Positions 57,801 to 64,000 of a stretch of DNA of 64,000 nt are shown here, piece by piece. The translations under genes and the position numbers were made by a program. Position 1 is the first letter of the stretch. Each line of letters starts with the position of its first letter. Origin of the DNA: Girardinichthys multiradiatus. Taxonomy: Eukaryota > Chordata > Actinopteri > Cyprinodontiformes > Goodeidae. The notes beneath the pieces were generated by a model that saw only the letters and a program-made list of their open reading frames with translations, was not told the origin of the DNA and searched no databases. The stretch covers positions 48,165,880-48,229,879 of the forward strand of contig NC_061795.1 of assembly GCF_021462225.1 (NCBI RefSeq). Reading direction: 5' to 3'.

Positions 57801-60800
57801 GTTAAACTATCCAGGATTGTACTGTGTCGTGGTGTTTCACCAAAAAGACATGGCATTATTTTGTTTCATTTTAAACTCAGAGCAATAATTATTTCTTCTA
57901 CTGCATTTATAGTAGTTTAATTGTTTATAACATTTATTTATTGGTATGTCAAATTTGATACTGTTTTAAGCAGAAGTATAGAATAAATACCAGCTACGTT
58001 TAGTAGCTGTTTCTATTGCTTTTTGTACTGAATGTTATTTTTGCTGTTCTGCTCTATATACAGTTACATGTGCAAACCTGCACGCCCTTCTAGTTCTGAA
58101 CCGGGTCACAACGACAGATCTGCTGTTAAAGTAGCTTCACTGTCTGCGCATGAATGAATGTTATGCGTTCATTTAGCTCTAAAATGTCGGTGCTTGCCGA
58201 GGAATGGACCTGGGTTGTTGCAGGAATTTCAGATCCTGTATATTTGTATAATCTGACAATTTTTTTTGCTAAGCGCTTTTTACAACCAAATGAATCAGTT
58301 AAATGGATGCATTATTTCCCTGTCCTTCACAGTTTGCAACATCGCTTATTTAGAACGCCATTCTGATGTGACTTTTCTGGTCAGTTGCAGTTTTAGAGGT
58401 TTTGAGGAAAAATAATAAATAAGTAAAACATTGTTCAATAATTCCTTTTCACTTTTTAATCTGCTGTTTGTGGCTGAAGATAGAATAACTGAAACTTGAT
58501 CCAAAAACAGGTGCAAATTGTTCGCTTTGGTGGAGATTATTCTCTGTATTTAGAGCAATCTACACCGCAGTCCAGAATCCAGAAATAAAGCGGGCTCTGC
58601 ATTCCTCTATGTTCCAGATTACTCTGGTAACTTTGAAACAATCTCTGGCATCTCAATAAAAGGACTTTTAACTGTAGGAATGGTATAACAGTTTTAGTGG
58701 CTATGAAAATGTAAATTTTTAAAAGCTTGGTATATATTGTTAACTGGCCAATGCTTTTTTGTGTTTAATTCCCCAATTTCTCATTAGTCCAGACTCGGTA
58801 GTGATTGGTGAGTGTAATGCAATTGTAATTTGAATTTGAATGCTCATCTCAGTTCCCTAAGCTGGGTCTACCTTGACTGTTTAACGACACAGAAACCAAC
58901 ACATTTGTTACTAAGGTCAAAAAATGACCCTTTAAAAACCACTAAACATGATGTTTTTGGTCCACATTTATCTGAACATTTTACCATTTTCAGCAAGGTT
59001 GCCTTGCGGCTGAGATATGTTGTGTCTATAGTGAGGAGTATGTTGGTGAGTGTGTGTATGTGTGTGTGTGTGTGTGTGTGAGAGATGGAGCAAGAGGATA
59101 TATTTTACATAAATTATTCTCATTTTAGTGTTTAAACCTCCTAACCTTCAAGGGGTTAATGTAAAAAACATTATTATTATTTTATTTTTATATTTCCTGC
59201 TGAATTTTAAATAAACCCATTTATGTTGGAAAAATTATCAATATATATTTTAAAGCAGATTTTATGTTTTCAAAATCTGAACCTGGAGGAAAATAGGGAT
59301 ACAGTTACTGCCAGTCAAACGCGCCTTGAAATGTATTTTTTTGTGTAAATGTAAATATTTTACGCTGAAGTCATTTTAAAAGACTGACATGTTTCAGGTA
59401 AAATAAAACAATCAAATATTTTTCAGCAGTTTTTACAAAGAGGAACATTTTTATCCTTAGGGACAAGTAGGATTTTAACGGACCTCTTATACCAGAACAG
59501 AACTTTCCGCTGCAGCTGTAACTGTCCTTTTCCTCATACAGATTGCCTTCGTATATGTGGCGTGATAAGCAGCACACAGAAGCATATACAGATTTATCCT
59601 CATGGGATTAGCAGTATCACACAGGATTAGCCGTTTTATACCAACAAGCTTCTTATAAGACGCGCAATTTACTTTTACAAACTCACTGAAGGTTTGCGAG
59701 CTAAGAAGAGTTTTTCCTCTGTGTCACAGGACCAAAGTCTCACTATCTGTCAGCACATAGTGAGGGATTGCATCGTCTGTTTGCCACTGTGCTGTTGGAA
59801 AGTCCTGAGGGCTTTACACAGAAATAATCTTGCTGTTTCTGGCTTCAGCCTCCACCCCCCACCACCACTTCACAGGAAAGCCAGCAGTTCTGTGTTTACC
59901 CCAATTTCTCACAGACTGCCAAACTCTCTTTATTCATTAATGTCTGTCTGTCTCCCTTCTGCAGACCCTTTCAGTTAGTCAACCTAATTATGTCTCTAAA
60001 ATAGTATTTCTGTCTTGGCTGCAGATTCAGAGTCTTACTGGAATATCCATGTGTCATCCTGACATGAAGCTGTATGTTTACCTAGAAATGTTAAATCTGT
60101 GAATAAAGTCCACCTTACAGCAGTGTTCTTTGGATGTTGATTCCAGTTTATTTTAGGGACTCTCATCATGATCGCTTCAGAATATTATTCATTCAGTCTT
60201 CCACCTTTTCCATGCTGTATTTACTTTATTCTCCCTTTTTGTCGCTCTCTGCTGCCTCTCCCCTCAGTTACAGGCTCCAAGTGTAAAAGGCTTTGATTTT
60301 GCCAAGCTCCATCTTGGCCAGCAGAGTAAAGATGATGTCATGGTTATCCAGGAACCCGCCCCGCCAGGCTCTGGCTCCGGTCTTCTCACTCAGTCCATTA
60401 AAGATGGCCTCAGTCCATCTGAGAACTGCGAGGCCCCCACGCCCAAATCCAAAACCTCCGCCTCCTCCACGAAGGCGTCCCGAAGGCGAGAAAGGTCAGT
60501 GCTCTTGGAGGTACAGAGGATAAAATGGGAGGACATCTGGGTCTTGGTGACAAAGCTAAGGAAAGATAAACCTACTCTGAACTGTAGATTGAGGCTTTTT
60601 TACCCAAGAACTCATAAATTAGAAAAACGTTGCAGCAGGTTCTTTGATAAAGGAAGCAGTTTTGCATCCAATAGAAAATAAAGGAACAAGATTATCTCCA
60701 TCTATGCAGAAAGGCATGTTTCTAAACTATATTAAAATATATTATAATCCAAACAATTTGTCAAAAATGATGTTGGTTAATTTACCTAAAGTCATGAGAA

Positions 60801-63800
60801 ACACAAATAGGCACACCCTATAACAACCTGTGTGTTTTTCTACGAATTTGGGCATTAATAGGCCTATTTAATGTAAAATTTTACAACAGTGAGAAATTCA
60901 ACAAGAAAAACTAAAGAAAATTTATTTTCAAACATTTTTACAATAGAGCACATTGCTGTGGGCTCCTAGTATTCATGTGTGTGTGTGTGTGTGTTTTCTG
61001 GGCAGGATTTCCCCATCAGACGGTGACTCAGTGGTGACTGACCACTCCAGTGAACGGGAAACGACTGAGGAGAACCTGAGAGCCCATGCCACACCTAACG
61101 ACAGCAAGCAGACCCGTAAGGTTCCCATCAATGTTTTAAATGGCAAGTCGCCATGGCAACGCTTAGCACTAATTCTCCAAACATGGAGGAGGAACAAGTT
61201 GGGGAGGGGGATGGAGGAAAAGCTGAGTGAATGGGCTGAGATAAGGAGATAAATAAAGCACAGCTGGCAGGACTGGTTGACAGGAAGGGGCAGACTGAGG
61301 CTAGAGGAGATATTAAAGAAAGCAGCAAAGCAGAAGATGGGAGCAGAAAAAACAAAAAGATCTTGTGAGGTTTATGTTTGTAGTCTAAAAGGGTTTAAAT
61401 GAGGGATAGAGAAGGGAAATAGGAATGCAAAGTGGCTGAAGTTACTTTATCTGACAGCTTGTTGATTGACTCAGGCTTGCTTTGTCATTCAGAGTGTGTG
61501 TTTGGGAGCCAGACTCATCAGAGGAACGCTCTCTGTGTTGTTATTGCTAAGACGATGTGTGTGCTCCACTGTGTTTATAATTAAAAGGTGTATGAAGCTC
61601 ATGTGACGTCTTTGTTTTTGTTCATTCAGTCTGTAATCAGTGTTTCCTGCTCCCAGAAATTATTTTGTATTTAAGCAAATTATAGACATAGAAAACATTT
61701 TATTAAACTTTAAACTTTCTTTTTCTGCCTCTTTGCCTCTCATGGGGATGGTGTGGTTCACACCAGACTGTTATTTTATACTTTTCTTTATATCAGTGCA
61801 CAAAAGCAATCTTTAATTTTATTTTGTCTCATTAAGACTCTTTTTTCCTTTCCATCCTGGTTTACAGGCAGGAATAGAATTGGTAAGAGTTTGTCCACCG
61901 TCTCTCTGTTTCCCCCATAGATCTCAGCAACTGTCTGTTTGTTGCCTGTTTGTTTCTTTAGTTGTTTCTGTGCTCTGCTCGTTCTCACCATCCATCACTG
62001 GAAACTATACACCTCACCAGAAAATAGTTAAAGCTATTGTCTGAAATTAAGTTTAGCTTTACAGATGGAAATCCAGGATCATTCATGTCACCACTGGCAA
62101 CATTTCTTCCATGTTTTCATAGAAAATCATGCTTTAAATATAGTTTAGACAGTTTAATAGAAAGCTTGTATCTCTGTTTAAGGCCTCTGTTACCTAATTT
62201 AAATCAGCGTTTTGAGATTTGCAATAGAAATTAACATTCCTGTGCTTTGCAGGAGTCATATTTTCCTACTTTTCTGTTTCCCTCCTTTCTTTTGCTTAGG
62301 TCCACCACCTCTGAAGAGTGCTGCAAATGAGCAGCAGTCCTCAGCCTCCATCTTCGAACATGTTGATCGGATGTCTCGTGCCACAGATGCCAGCCGTAGA
62401 CTCCCAAACAAAGTCCAGCTCATAGCCATGCAGCCCATGCCTGTCCCACCACTGCACAGTCCACCCATCAACGGCAAACCATCTGATACAAACCAAATGA
62501 ACAAAGAGGTGATGGACGGAGGGAGGGAGGGATGTTGGCTGGTTTGACTGGGTGGGTGGGTGGGTGGTTTGGCTTGGATATTGCAAGGGCAGAACCTTTT
62601 TCTCATATACTGTCCAGAAACTTTCTAAACTGAGTGTGTTGCTGCACTGAGAAGAGCCTTTGAAGACATCCTAGCATTTCTGCACTTGAGTTTTTTGTGA
62701 AATCTACGATGGCCAGAAAAAATGTTGTTCTTGTCACCTCAAGTAAGAAGAACTAGTTTTCCTGTTCTTCTGGAGCATGCGCAGGTCGTCTAATTCAGTA
62801 TAAATTCAGCTCTTTGAAGCTCGAGGTTTGTTAGAGAACATTACTCAATGAAAAGGATGGCCGCCCACTATGAGAGAACAGAAAAGGAGAGCATAAATCA
62901 GAGACACAGCCAAGAGGCCTATGGTAACAGTGCAGGATCTGCAGAGATCCAGAACTCTGGTGGGATAATCTGGTGATAGGACAATTGTTAGTGGTACTTC
63001 TTTTATGAAACAGTGGTGTTGAAAGAAAGCCATCAGAAGTCCCATCATGGCTTGTGGGGAAGAAGCCATGGAGGAGACAGCAAACATGTGAAAGAAGGTG
63101 CTCTGAACAGATGAGATTAGCACTGAACATTTTGACCTCGATGCAAAACGCTGCGTGTTGACAAAAACCAACACTGCTCTTCATCCTCATGACACTGTCA
63201 CCGCTGTGACAGATGGTGTTTGCAGGATCATGCCATCAGAGTTGGTGGATATGGATGAAGCAAAATACAAAGCAACACTGGAAGAGAACCTGTTAGAGGC
63301 TGCAGAACACCTGAGACTGGGGTGGAGGTTTACCTTTCAGCAGGACGACTCAAAAATACAACCAGGACTTTAACACAATGGTTTAAATCAAAGCATAATC
63401 ATGTGTTCTAATCGTCCAGACCAAAATCCATTTAAAAATTTGTAGCAAGACTTGAAAATCAATGTTCTCCATTCAATCTGATTGAGCTTGAGCTGTTCTG
63501 TAAAACAGATTAGGACAAAAATTCAGTCTCTAGATCTGCAAAGTCTGTAGAGACACACTGAAACGGGCCTACAGCTGTTATAAGAGGGTTTTACAAAGTT
63601 TCACCTCCAGGGGCAAACACAAATATAAGCCACACTTTTCAGATTTTACTATATGAAGAATGTTGAAAACTATGCAACATTTCTTTATTTTGTGCTCAGT
63701 TGTGTTGGTTTATCACATAAAATCCTAATTAGACTGATTGGAGATGTCTGTCTGTTCCTACATTTTGCCATCAGATCCAGGCAGCACTGAGGCACAAGTC

Positions 63801-64000
63801 AGAGATTGAACATCATCGCAACAAGATTCGTCTGCGTGCCAAGAGGAAAGGCCACTATGATTTCCCTGCAATGGATGACATGATCAGCAGCCTCGGCGAT
63901 GCAAAGGAGCAGGATCATATCTACCAAAAGGCACAGACTCAAATCGATAAGATCCTGGATCCAGATAATCCGGTTCGCTCCATTCTTATGGAGAACAAGA
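22138..64000 (+). CDS. kiaa1549: KIAA1549 (DUF3827 family) single-pass membrane protein, gene runs off the right edge
   Basis: KIAA1549 is a poorly understood type I membrane protein, known in people as the partner of BRAF in pilocytic-astrocytoma fusions. Fourteen coding exons join in phase (4096 nt, about 1365 residues) before the window ends. Order: N-terminal hydrophobic segment; Ser/Thr-rich ectodomain encoded mostly by one 2055-nt exon with several N-glycosylation sequons; conserved juxtamembrane domain (exons 39321-47729); transmembrane helix [20 protein letters not shown]; cytoplasmic tail with [40 protein letters not shown] and [18 protein letters not shown]. These tail motifs and the [14 protein letters not shown] segment are those of KIAA1549 as I recall it. 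The paralogue KIAA1549L is the alternative; the HIPK2 neighbour favours KIAA1549. Two extra acidic exons may be used between 48258 and 60268. Confidence 0.9.
23553..23640 (+). repeat. Possible tRNA-derived SINE head
   Basis: ggacagtggctcaggagcta followed by gaggttcatac resembles a Pol III A box (TGGCTCAG-GG type) with a weak B-box-like GGTTCATAC close behind. The spacing is shorter than in a real tRNA and no clear SINE body follows. Confidence 0.2.
24425..24690 (-). pseudogene. Decayed reverse-transcriptase fragment of a Rex3/RTE-like LINE
   Basis: Read on the - strand across frameshifts, the sequence gives [33 protein letters not shown], then GDVVL and [17 protein letters not shown]. These line up with [20 protein letters not shown], the FADDVVLL catalytic block and [16 protein letters not shown] of the better copy at 25.7-26.9 kb. 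The catalytic FADD has decayed to something like SGD. It is an older, short fragment in the same orientation about 1 kb from its relative. Confidence 0.55.
25752..26141 (-). pseudogene. C-terminal domain of the Rex3-like LINE protein
   Basis: The 129 codons start [20 protein letters not shown] and end [17 protein letters not shown]. This is the conserved end of the fish LINE polyprotein, split from the RT part by a stop and frameshift about 15 bases upstream. Confidence 0.75.
26152..26769 (-). pseudogene. Reverse-transcriptase fragment (fingers/palm), Rex3-like
   Basis: This open stretch of 205 codons holds [13 protein letters not shown] (RT motif 4 region), FADDVVLLA (catalytic Asp pair, intact) and [20 protein letters not shown]. 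It lacks its upstream part because of the frameshift after ALWG and ends early at LYRSVYLWP, where related elements continue towards the C-terminal domain. Confidence 0.8.
27141..28055 (+). pseudogene. LINE ORF1 with SGNH-esterase-like domain
   Basis: The 304-codon frame contains [40 protein letters not shown] and [20 protein letters not shown]. This is the C-terminal half of an SGNH hydrolase fold as found in ORF1 of CR1/L2-group LINEs. A Pro/Thr/Ser-rich tail follows. The N-terminal block sits in another frame just upstream ([14 protein letters not shown], 27117-27160). The usual Gly-Asp-Ser nucleophile motif reads Val-Asn-Thr there, and the catalytic Asp-x-x-His reads DGFC, so both catalytic positions appear lost. 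Confidence 0.65.
28146..29479 (+). pseudogene. L2-type LINE endonuclease domain (frameshifted)
   Basis: Two overlapping frames (28146-28520 and 28517-29479) make up an apurinic-type endonuclease. Visible motifs are [11 protein letters not shown] (catalytic Asn), [10 protein letters not shown] (catalytic Glu), [18 protein letters not shown] and LSDHFSV (the terminal SDH). The motif that should be GDFN has Tyr (TAC at 28676-28678) in place of Asp, a single G-to-T change at a catalytic residue. Confidence 0.8.
29602..31077 (+). pseudogene. L2-type LINE reverse transcriptase and C-terminal region (frameshifted)
   Basis: The blocks include [38 protein letters not shown], then in another frame [12 protein letters not shown], and from 30187 [15 protein letters not shown] with the catalytic YADD at 30238-30249. 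An intact stretch follows to the stop at 31077, ending [18 protein letters not shown]. Frameshifts separate the palm motifs. The frame from 30187 is the best preserved piece (296 codons). Confidence 0.85.
31176..31270. repeat. Long inverted repeat (hairpin), ~40-bp arms
   Basis: The left arm (31176-31215, from ctaaaataac to caacaggg) is answered by the right arm (about 31231-31270, from tctccctgtt to tttattttag). I see essentially one mismatch and a spacer of roughly 15 bases. It lies directly 3' of the L2-type LINE. Confidence 0.8.
31280..31796 (+). repeat. Interspersed repeat of uncertain class (possible solo LTR)
   Basis: The text tgcatttaacccatccctta and gcggcgcccggggagcattc is familiar from many fish loci. 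From 31450 a segment begins TGTTTGCACATCC and ends CTGTGACA (about 345 bp), pyrimidine-rich in its middle, as in some fish LTRs. I see no target-site duplication. Confidence 0.3.
35090..35355 (+). repeat. Interspersed repeat with TTAGGG-like interior
   Basis: The block opens with tcaaaatgaggaccgtttgt and agtgaggacattttgctggt, has a core of degenerate ttaggttt/ttaggg units (35170-35280), and closes with catggtcctcactacatata. The gaggac...gtcctc borders form a loose inverted pair. The same arrangement is common in fish genomes. It is not a telomere. Confidence 0.55.
37175..39229 (+). CDS. kiaa1549: KIAA1549 large ectodomain exon (Ser/Thr-rich)
   Basis: The acceptor is ttcttctgcag; the first two bases complete Asp, then [20 protein letters not shown]. 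The donor is G then GTAAGT at 39230, phase 1. The 2055-nt exon encodes a low-complexity, Ser/Thr/Pro-rich, mucin-like ectodomain with several sequons (NKT, NNT, NIS, NVT). It also has three short acidic-aromatic motifs: [11 protein letters not shown] near 37950, DIDWGDAFT near 38270 and [13 protein letters not shown] near 38720. These may be decayed internal repeats. No folded domain is evident. Confidence 0.9.
39321..39409 (+). CDS. kiaa1549: KIAA1549 coding exon
   Basis: The exon completes Gly and reads [20 protein letters not shown], then EFNKSVELQ. It lies between tcgaag and gtaaca. Phase goes from 1 to 0. It starts the conserved juxtamembrane domain. Confidence 0.88.
39990..40537 (+). 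mobile_element. 3' half of a Tc1-like element (family A)
   Basis: The stretch starts in transposase-like text (atggtgggggcggtgtgatg followed by gtcttgggct, the VMVWG region) and ends with aggtaaatactttttcacag and cactata, the family terminus. The 5' half is missing. It sits in a KIAA1549 intron directly before the 40561 exon. Confidence 0.65.
40561..40720 (+). CDS. kiaa1549: KIAA1549 coding exon
   Basis: The exon follows tgctatatag and precedes gtacat. It reads [20 protein letters not shown], then [20 protein letters not shown] and PDQKYHVHT. Phase 0 to 1. A Tc1-like fragment ends about 25 bp before this acceptor. Confidence 0.9.
40825..40955 (+). CDS. kiaa1549: KIAA1549 coding exon
   Basis: The exon follows ctgtgtgcag and precedes gtgaga. 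It reads [20 protein letters not shown], then [20 protein letters not shown] and the sequon NFT. Phase 1 to 0. Confidence 0.9.
41545..41890 (+). mobile_element. DNA-transposon fragment
   Basis: The paired flank text ccaaagttattcatacccc and gggtgtatgaataattttgg is the inverted end type of a fish Tc1-like element. The interior (gattcaggatctattcaggg and ggaaacatgcagacaactgc) resembles a transposase 3' end with no open frame. Most of the element has been deleted. Confidence 0.45.
42233..42392 (+). mobile_element. tRNA-derived SINE
   Basis: The head tagtggcgcaggggtaaagt is a tRNA-like A box. The body reads ctgttgacctttgcctcatg, tctctctctctaccccattt and cctgtcag, and the tail ends caaaataaaggccacaaaat followed by an A-rich stretch. 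This composite (tRNA head, then ctgacctttgccgcatgtct-type body and aaaggcca tail) is a common fish SINE. The B box is degenerate. Confidence 0.65.
43036..43228 (+). CDS. kiaa1549: KIAA1549 coding exon
   Basis: The exon follows cgtttcag and precedes gtgagt. It reads [40 protein letters not shown] and [12 protein letters not shown]. It has two sequons (NIT, NKS). Phase 0 to 1. The family domain continues through it. Confidence 0.92.
43331..43390 (+). CDS. kiaa1549: KIAA1549 short coding exon
   Basis: A 60-nt exon between gtcttttag and gtagca, reading [20 protein letters not shown]. It is phase 1 at both ends, so skipping would keep the frame. Confidence 0.85.
43473..43618 (+). CDS. kiaa1549: KIAA1549 coding exon with RVKR site
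   Basis: The exon lies between tgtttatag and gtaacg. It reads [20 protein letters not shown], then [14 protein letters not shown] and [15 protein letters not shown]. Phase 1 to 0. RVKR (43577-43588) followed by Ala fits the furin consensus R-x-K/R-R in a region expected to be extracellular. Confidence 0.92.
45823..45874. repeat. (CA)n(CT)n microsatellite
   Basis: Short CA run, about fifteen CT units, then CA again. Confidence 0.95.
46080..46610 (-). mobile_element. Tc1-like remnant (family A) carrying a nested repeat tail
   Basis: The text acccaaattttagaaatggc and tttgtaaccctttta is the complement of the DNA-binding region of family-A transposases; the end atacttcttcatatcactgt is its terminus. 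At 46213-46300 an unrelated segment (caattcagtttatttatata and gcaccacttcacaacacatg) is inserted. That segment is a repeat tail seen widely in fish. Confidence 0.5.
47163..47199. repeat. Short perfect inverted repeat (16-bp arms)
   Basis: ataacatagctatcct (47163-47178), a 5-base spacer, then its exact complement aggatagctatgttat (47184-47199). Each arm itself contains the palindrome atagctat. Confidence 0.9.
47552..47729 (+). CDS. kiaa1549: KIAA1549 coding exon (juxtamembrane domain)
   Basis: The exon follows cctctttcag and precedes gtgagt. It reads [20 protein letters not shown], then [20 protein letters not shown] and [19 protein letters not shown]. Phase 0 to 1. It is highly characteristic of KIAA1549 (related text in the human protein includes [10 protein letters not shown]). 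Confidence 0.93.
48074..48258 (+). CDS. kiaa1549: KIAA1549 transmembrane exon
   Basis: The acceptor is tttttttaaag and the donor is AAAAG then GTACAT. It reads [17 protein letters not shown], then the membrane span [20 protein letters not shown], then the basic stop-transfer side [20 protein letters not shown]. It ends QQRQK in phase 0. No stop follows the exon: the same frame stays open for 1616 more codons into the repeat array of the next intron. Confidence 0.95.
48274..53084. repeat. Giant ATCC tetranucleotide tandem array, 4.8 kb
   Basis: The + strand is almost only A, C and T, built from ATCC with frequent CCACCTATCC variants, giving 12- and 16-base subunits. G appears only in rare variants (atgcatcc, cctgtcc, ccggtcc, ccgtcc). 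Higher-order copies are visible: a segment around 49660-50000 recurs 414 bases later, and a block containing cacccatccattcaccatcc recurs at 52321, 52496, 52671 and 52794. The array starts 16 bases after the donor of the transmembrane exon. Translations of the array (IHPS, TYPS or MDGW repeats) are by-products of a repeat that contains no stop codon. Confidence 0.97.
53735..53934 (+). repeat. Left terminal inverted repeat of Tc1 element
   Basis: Two-hundred-base arm ending with caaaattagcatat, mirrored by atatgctaattttg at 55145. The complement pairing holds over the whole arm. Confidence 0.9.
54063..55067 (+). pseudogene. Tc1 transposase, one premature stop
   Basis: The reading frame starts at ATG 54063 ([20 protein letters not shown]) and runs to the stop after GFLTKY at 55067. 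A TGA at 54153-54155 (codon 31) interrupts it; after that the frame is open for 303 codons, with the first later ATG at 54204. The N-terminal helix-turn-helix has [15 protein letters not shown]. The DDE catalytic residues are present: [18 protein letters not shown] and [12 protein letters not shown], with 34 residues between the second Asp and the Glu (DD34E, as expected for Tc1). A TGA in place of CGA by CpG decay is the likely cause. Downstream translation from 54204 would lack part of the DNA-binding domain. Confidence 0.92.
55145..55344 (-). repeat. Right terminal inverted repeat of Tc1 element
   Basis: Mirror of the left arm. The one difference I saw is in the tttc-t/a-ggtctttt stretch near 55225. 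Confidence 0.9.
55688..55867 (+). CDS. Acidic cassette exon 1 (putative KIAA1549 exon)
   Basis: A strong pyrimidine tract and AG (ctgctcttctctcag) precede the segment and GTACAG follows it. It is exactly 180 nt and opens in phase 0: [20 protein letters not shown], then [14 protein letters not shown], a run of mostly Glu, and ELEVKRGK. The upstream exon ends in phase 0 and the next conserved exon starts in phase 0, so it fits as an in-frame cassette in the cytoplasmic tail. I do not recall such an insert in mammalian KIAA1549. It could instead be an unused purine-rich microsatellite. Confidence 0.5.
56085..57200. mobile_element. DNA-transposon remnant between the two acidic exons
   Basis: The left text atgttaggacaccctagtcc and right text agtagggtgtcctaatttag are inverted partners, and a second ggggtgtcctaattta occurs at 57033. 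The interior (gactaggcct, tctggcaaactttagtctga, then cttccttcttgcacacctcc) looks like decayed Tc1/mariner-type transposase text. No long frame survives. Confidence 0.5.
57370..57606 (+). CDS. Acidic cassette exon 2 (putative KIAA1549 exon)
   Basis: The segment follows tacttctcccaag and precedes GTACAT. It is 237 nt, open in phase 0: ARQNRNS, a Glu-rich run, [16 protein letters not shown], then a non-repetitive basic part [33 protein letters not shown] and SKGRRAKEK. Both acidic segments share phase, donor context (AAG then GTAC) and the acidic-to-basic layout. That suggests related exons rather than chance. The complex C-terminal half argues against simple microsatellite sequence. Confidence 0.5.
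57607..60267 (+). other. Intronic stretch, 2.7 kb
   Basis: Between the second acidic exon and the conserved 60268 exon I see only short ORFs without plausible splice borders, and a GT microsatellite at 59048-59081. Confidence 0.6.
59048..59081. repeat. (GT)n microsatellite
   Basis: About sixteen GT units with one interruption. Confidence 0.95.
60268..60494 (+). CDS. kiaa1549: KIAA1549 coding exon (cytoplasmic)
   Basis: The exon follows gcctctcccctcag and precedes gtcagt. It reads [38 protein letters not shown], then a Ser/Lys-rich stretch ending SRRRER. Phase 0 to 2. [13 protein letters not shown] is a strong signature of this family's tail. Confidence 0.95.
60976..60994. repeat. Short (GT)n at a splice acceptor
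   Basis: GT units form most of the tract just upstream of the acceptor ttttctgggcag at 61005. Length changes could affect exon use. Confidence 0.85.
61006..61115 (+). CDS. kiaa1549: KIAA1549 coding exon (cytoplasmic)
   Basis: The exon completes Arg and reads [20 protein letters not shown], then [16 protein letters not shown]. The donor is CCC then GTAAGG. Phase 2 to 1. The phosphorylatable SPSDGDS-type stretch is conserved in KIAA1549. Confidence 0.9.
61116..62299 (+). other. KIAA1549 intron, 1.2 kb
   Basis: Good splice borders and no repeat or exon that I recognise. Confidence 0.8.
62300..62508 (+). CDS. kiaa1549: KIAA1549 coding exon (cytoplasmic)
   Basis: The exon follows tttgcttag and precedes gtgatg. 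It reads [40 protein letters not shown] and [16 protein letters not shown], and ends MNKE. Phase 1 to 0. [11 protein letters not shown] and the IAMQPMP block are family hallmarks. Confidence 0.95.
62690..63740 (+). mobile_element. Tc1/mariner-like remnant (family B, opposite orientation)
   Basis: This is the reverse complement of the family-B text seen at 7432: gacacagccaagaggcctat, then gaagaagccatggaggagac. It includes a transposase-like stretch [19 protein letters not shown] (63299-63355) with the catalytic QQDD region, and the end ggtttatcacataaaatcct. The frame is broken repeatedly. It fills the intron before the last exon in the window. Confidence 0.65.
63775..64000 (+). CDS. kiaa1549: KIAA1549 coding exon, cut by the window end
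   Basis: The exon follows tttgccatcag. It opens in phase 0 with [20 protein letters not shown], then [20 protein letters not shown] and [16 protein letters not shown], and is still open at base 64000. The basic, helical [18 protein letters not shown] segment is highly conserved in KIAA1549 and KIAA1549L. The remaining C-terminus lies outside. Confidence 0.95.
   Translation, partial: MQAALRHKSEIEHHRNKIRLRAKRKGHYDFPAMDDMISSLGDAKEQDHIYQKAQTQIDKILDPDNPVRSILMENK

Overview
The window is vertebrate nuclear DNA, almost certainly from a teleost fish. It has GT-AG introns, two vertebrate genes in pieces, many Tc1/mariner remnants of the kinds common in fish, an L2-type LINE, a Rex3/RTE-like LINE fragment and a tRNA-derived SINE. 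The species cannot be named from the sequence; a spiny-rayed fish is only a guess. Both genes lie on the + strand.

Positions 1-9033 hold the last seven coding exons of HIPK2, a homeodomain-interacting Ser/Thr protein kinase. Only the part C-terminal to the kinase domain is here (about 540 residues): the SUMO-interaction motif, a basic segment and the Tyr/His-rich C-terminus. From 9034 to about 17000 is probably a long 3'UTR broken up by Tc1-like remnants. From 17000 to 19800 is intergenic DNA with another decayed transposase.

The second gene, KIAA1549, runs from a CCAAT/GC-box promoter near 19.87-19.92 kb past the right edge. I place a 5'UTR exon ending at 20147, a start codon at 22138 in a strong Kozak context, and 14 phase-compatible coding exons giving about 1365 residues before the window ends. 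The protein has an N-terminal hydrophobic segment, a long Ser/Thr-rich ectodomain, a conserved juxtamembrane domain, one transmembrane helix (48118-48195) and a basic/Pro-rich cytoplasmic tail. Intron 2 of the gene (22265-37174) contains a Rex3-like reverse transcriptase on the - strand and a broken but nearly full-length L2-type LINE on the + strand whose ORF1 is an SGNH-esterase relic.

The intron after the transmembrane exon (48259-60267) is the most unusual part. It starts almost at once with a 4.8-kb tandem array of ATCC-type tetranucleotides (48274-53084) that has higher-order duplications. The upstream reading frame stays open through the whole array. Next comes a nearly intact Tc1 transposon with perfect-looking 200-bp inverted repeats (53735-55344), then two strongly acidic exon-like segments (55688-55867 and 57370-57606). 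Both are phase 0/0 and could be spliced in frame into KIAA1549 as cytoplasmic cassette exons.

HIPK2 next to KIAA1549 mirrors HIPK3 next to KIAA1549L in mammals, so the pair looks like an ancient duplicated block. I saw no tRNA, rRNA or CRISPR features.
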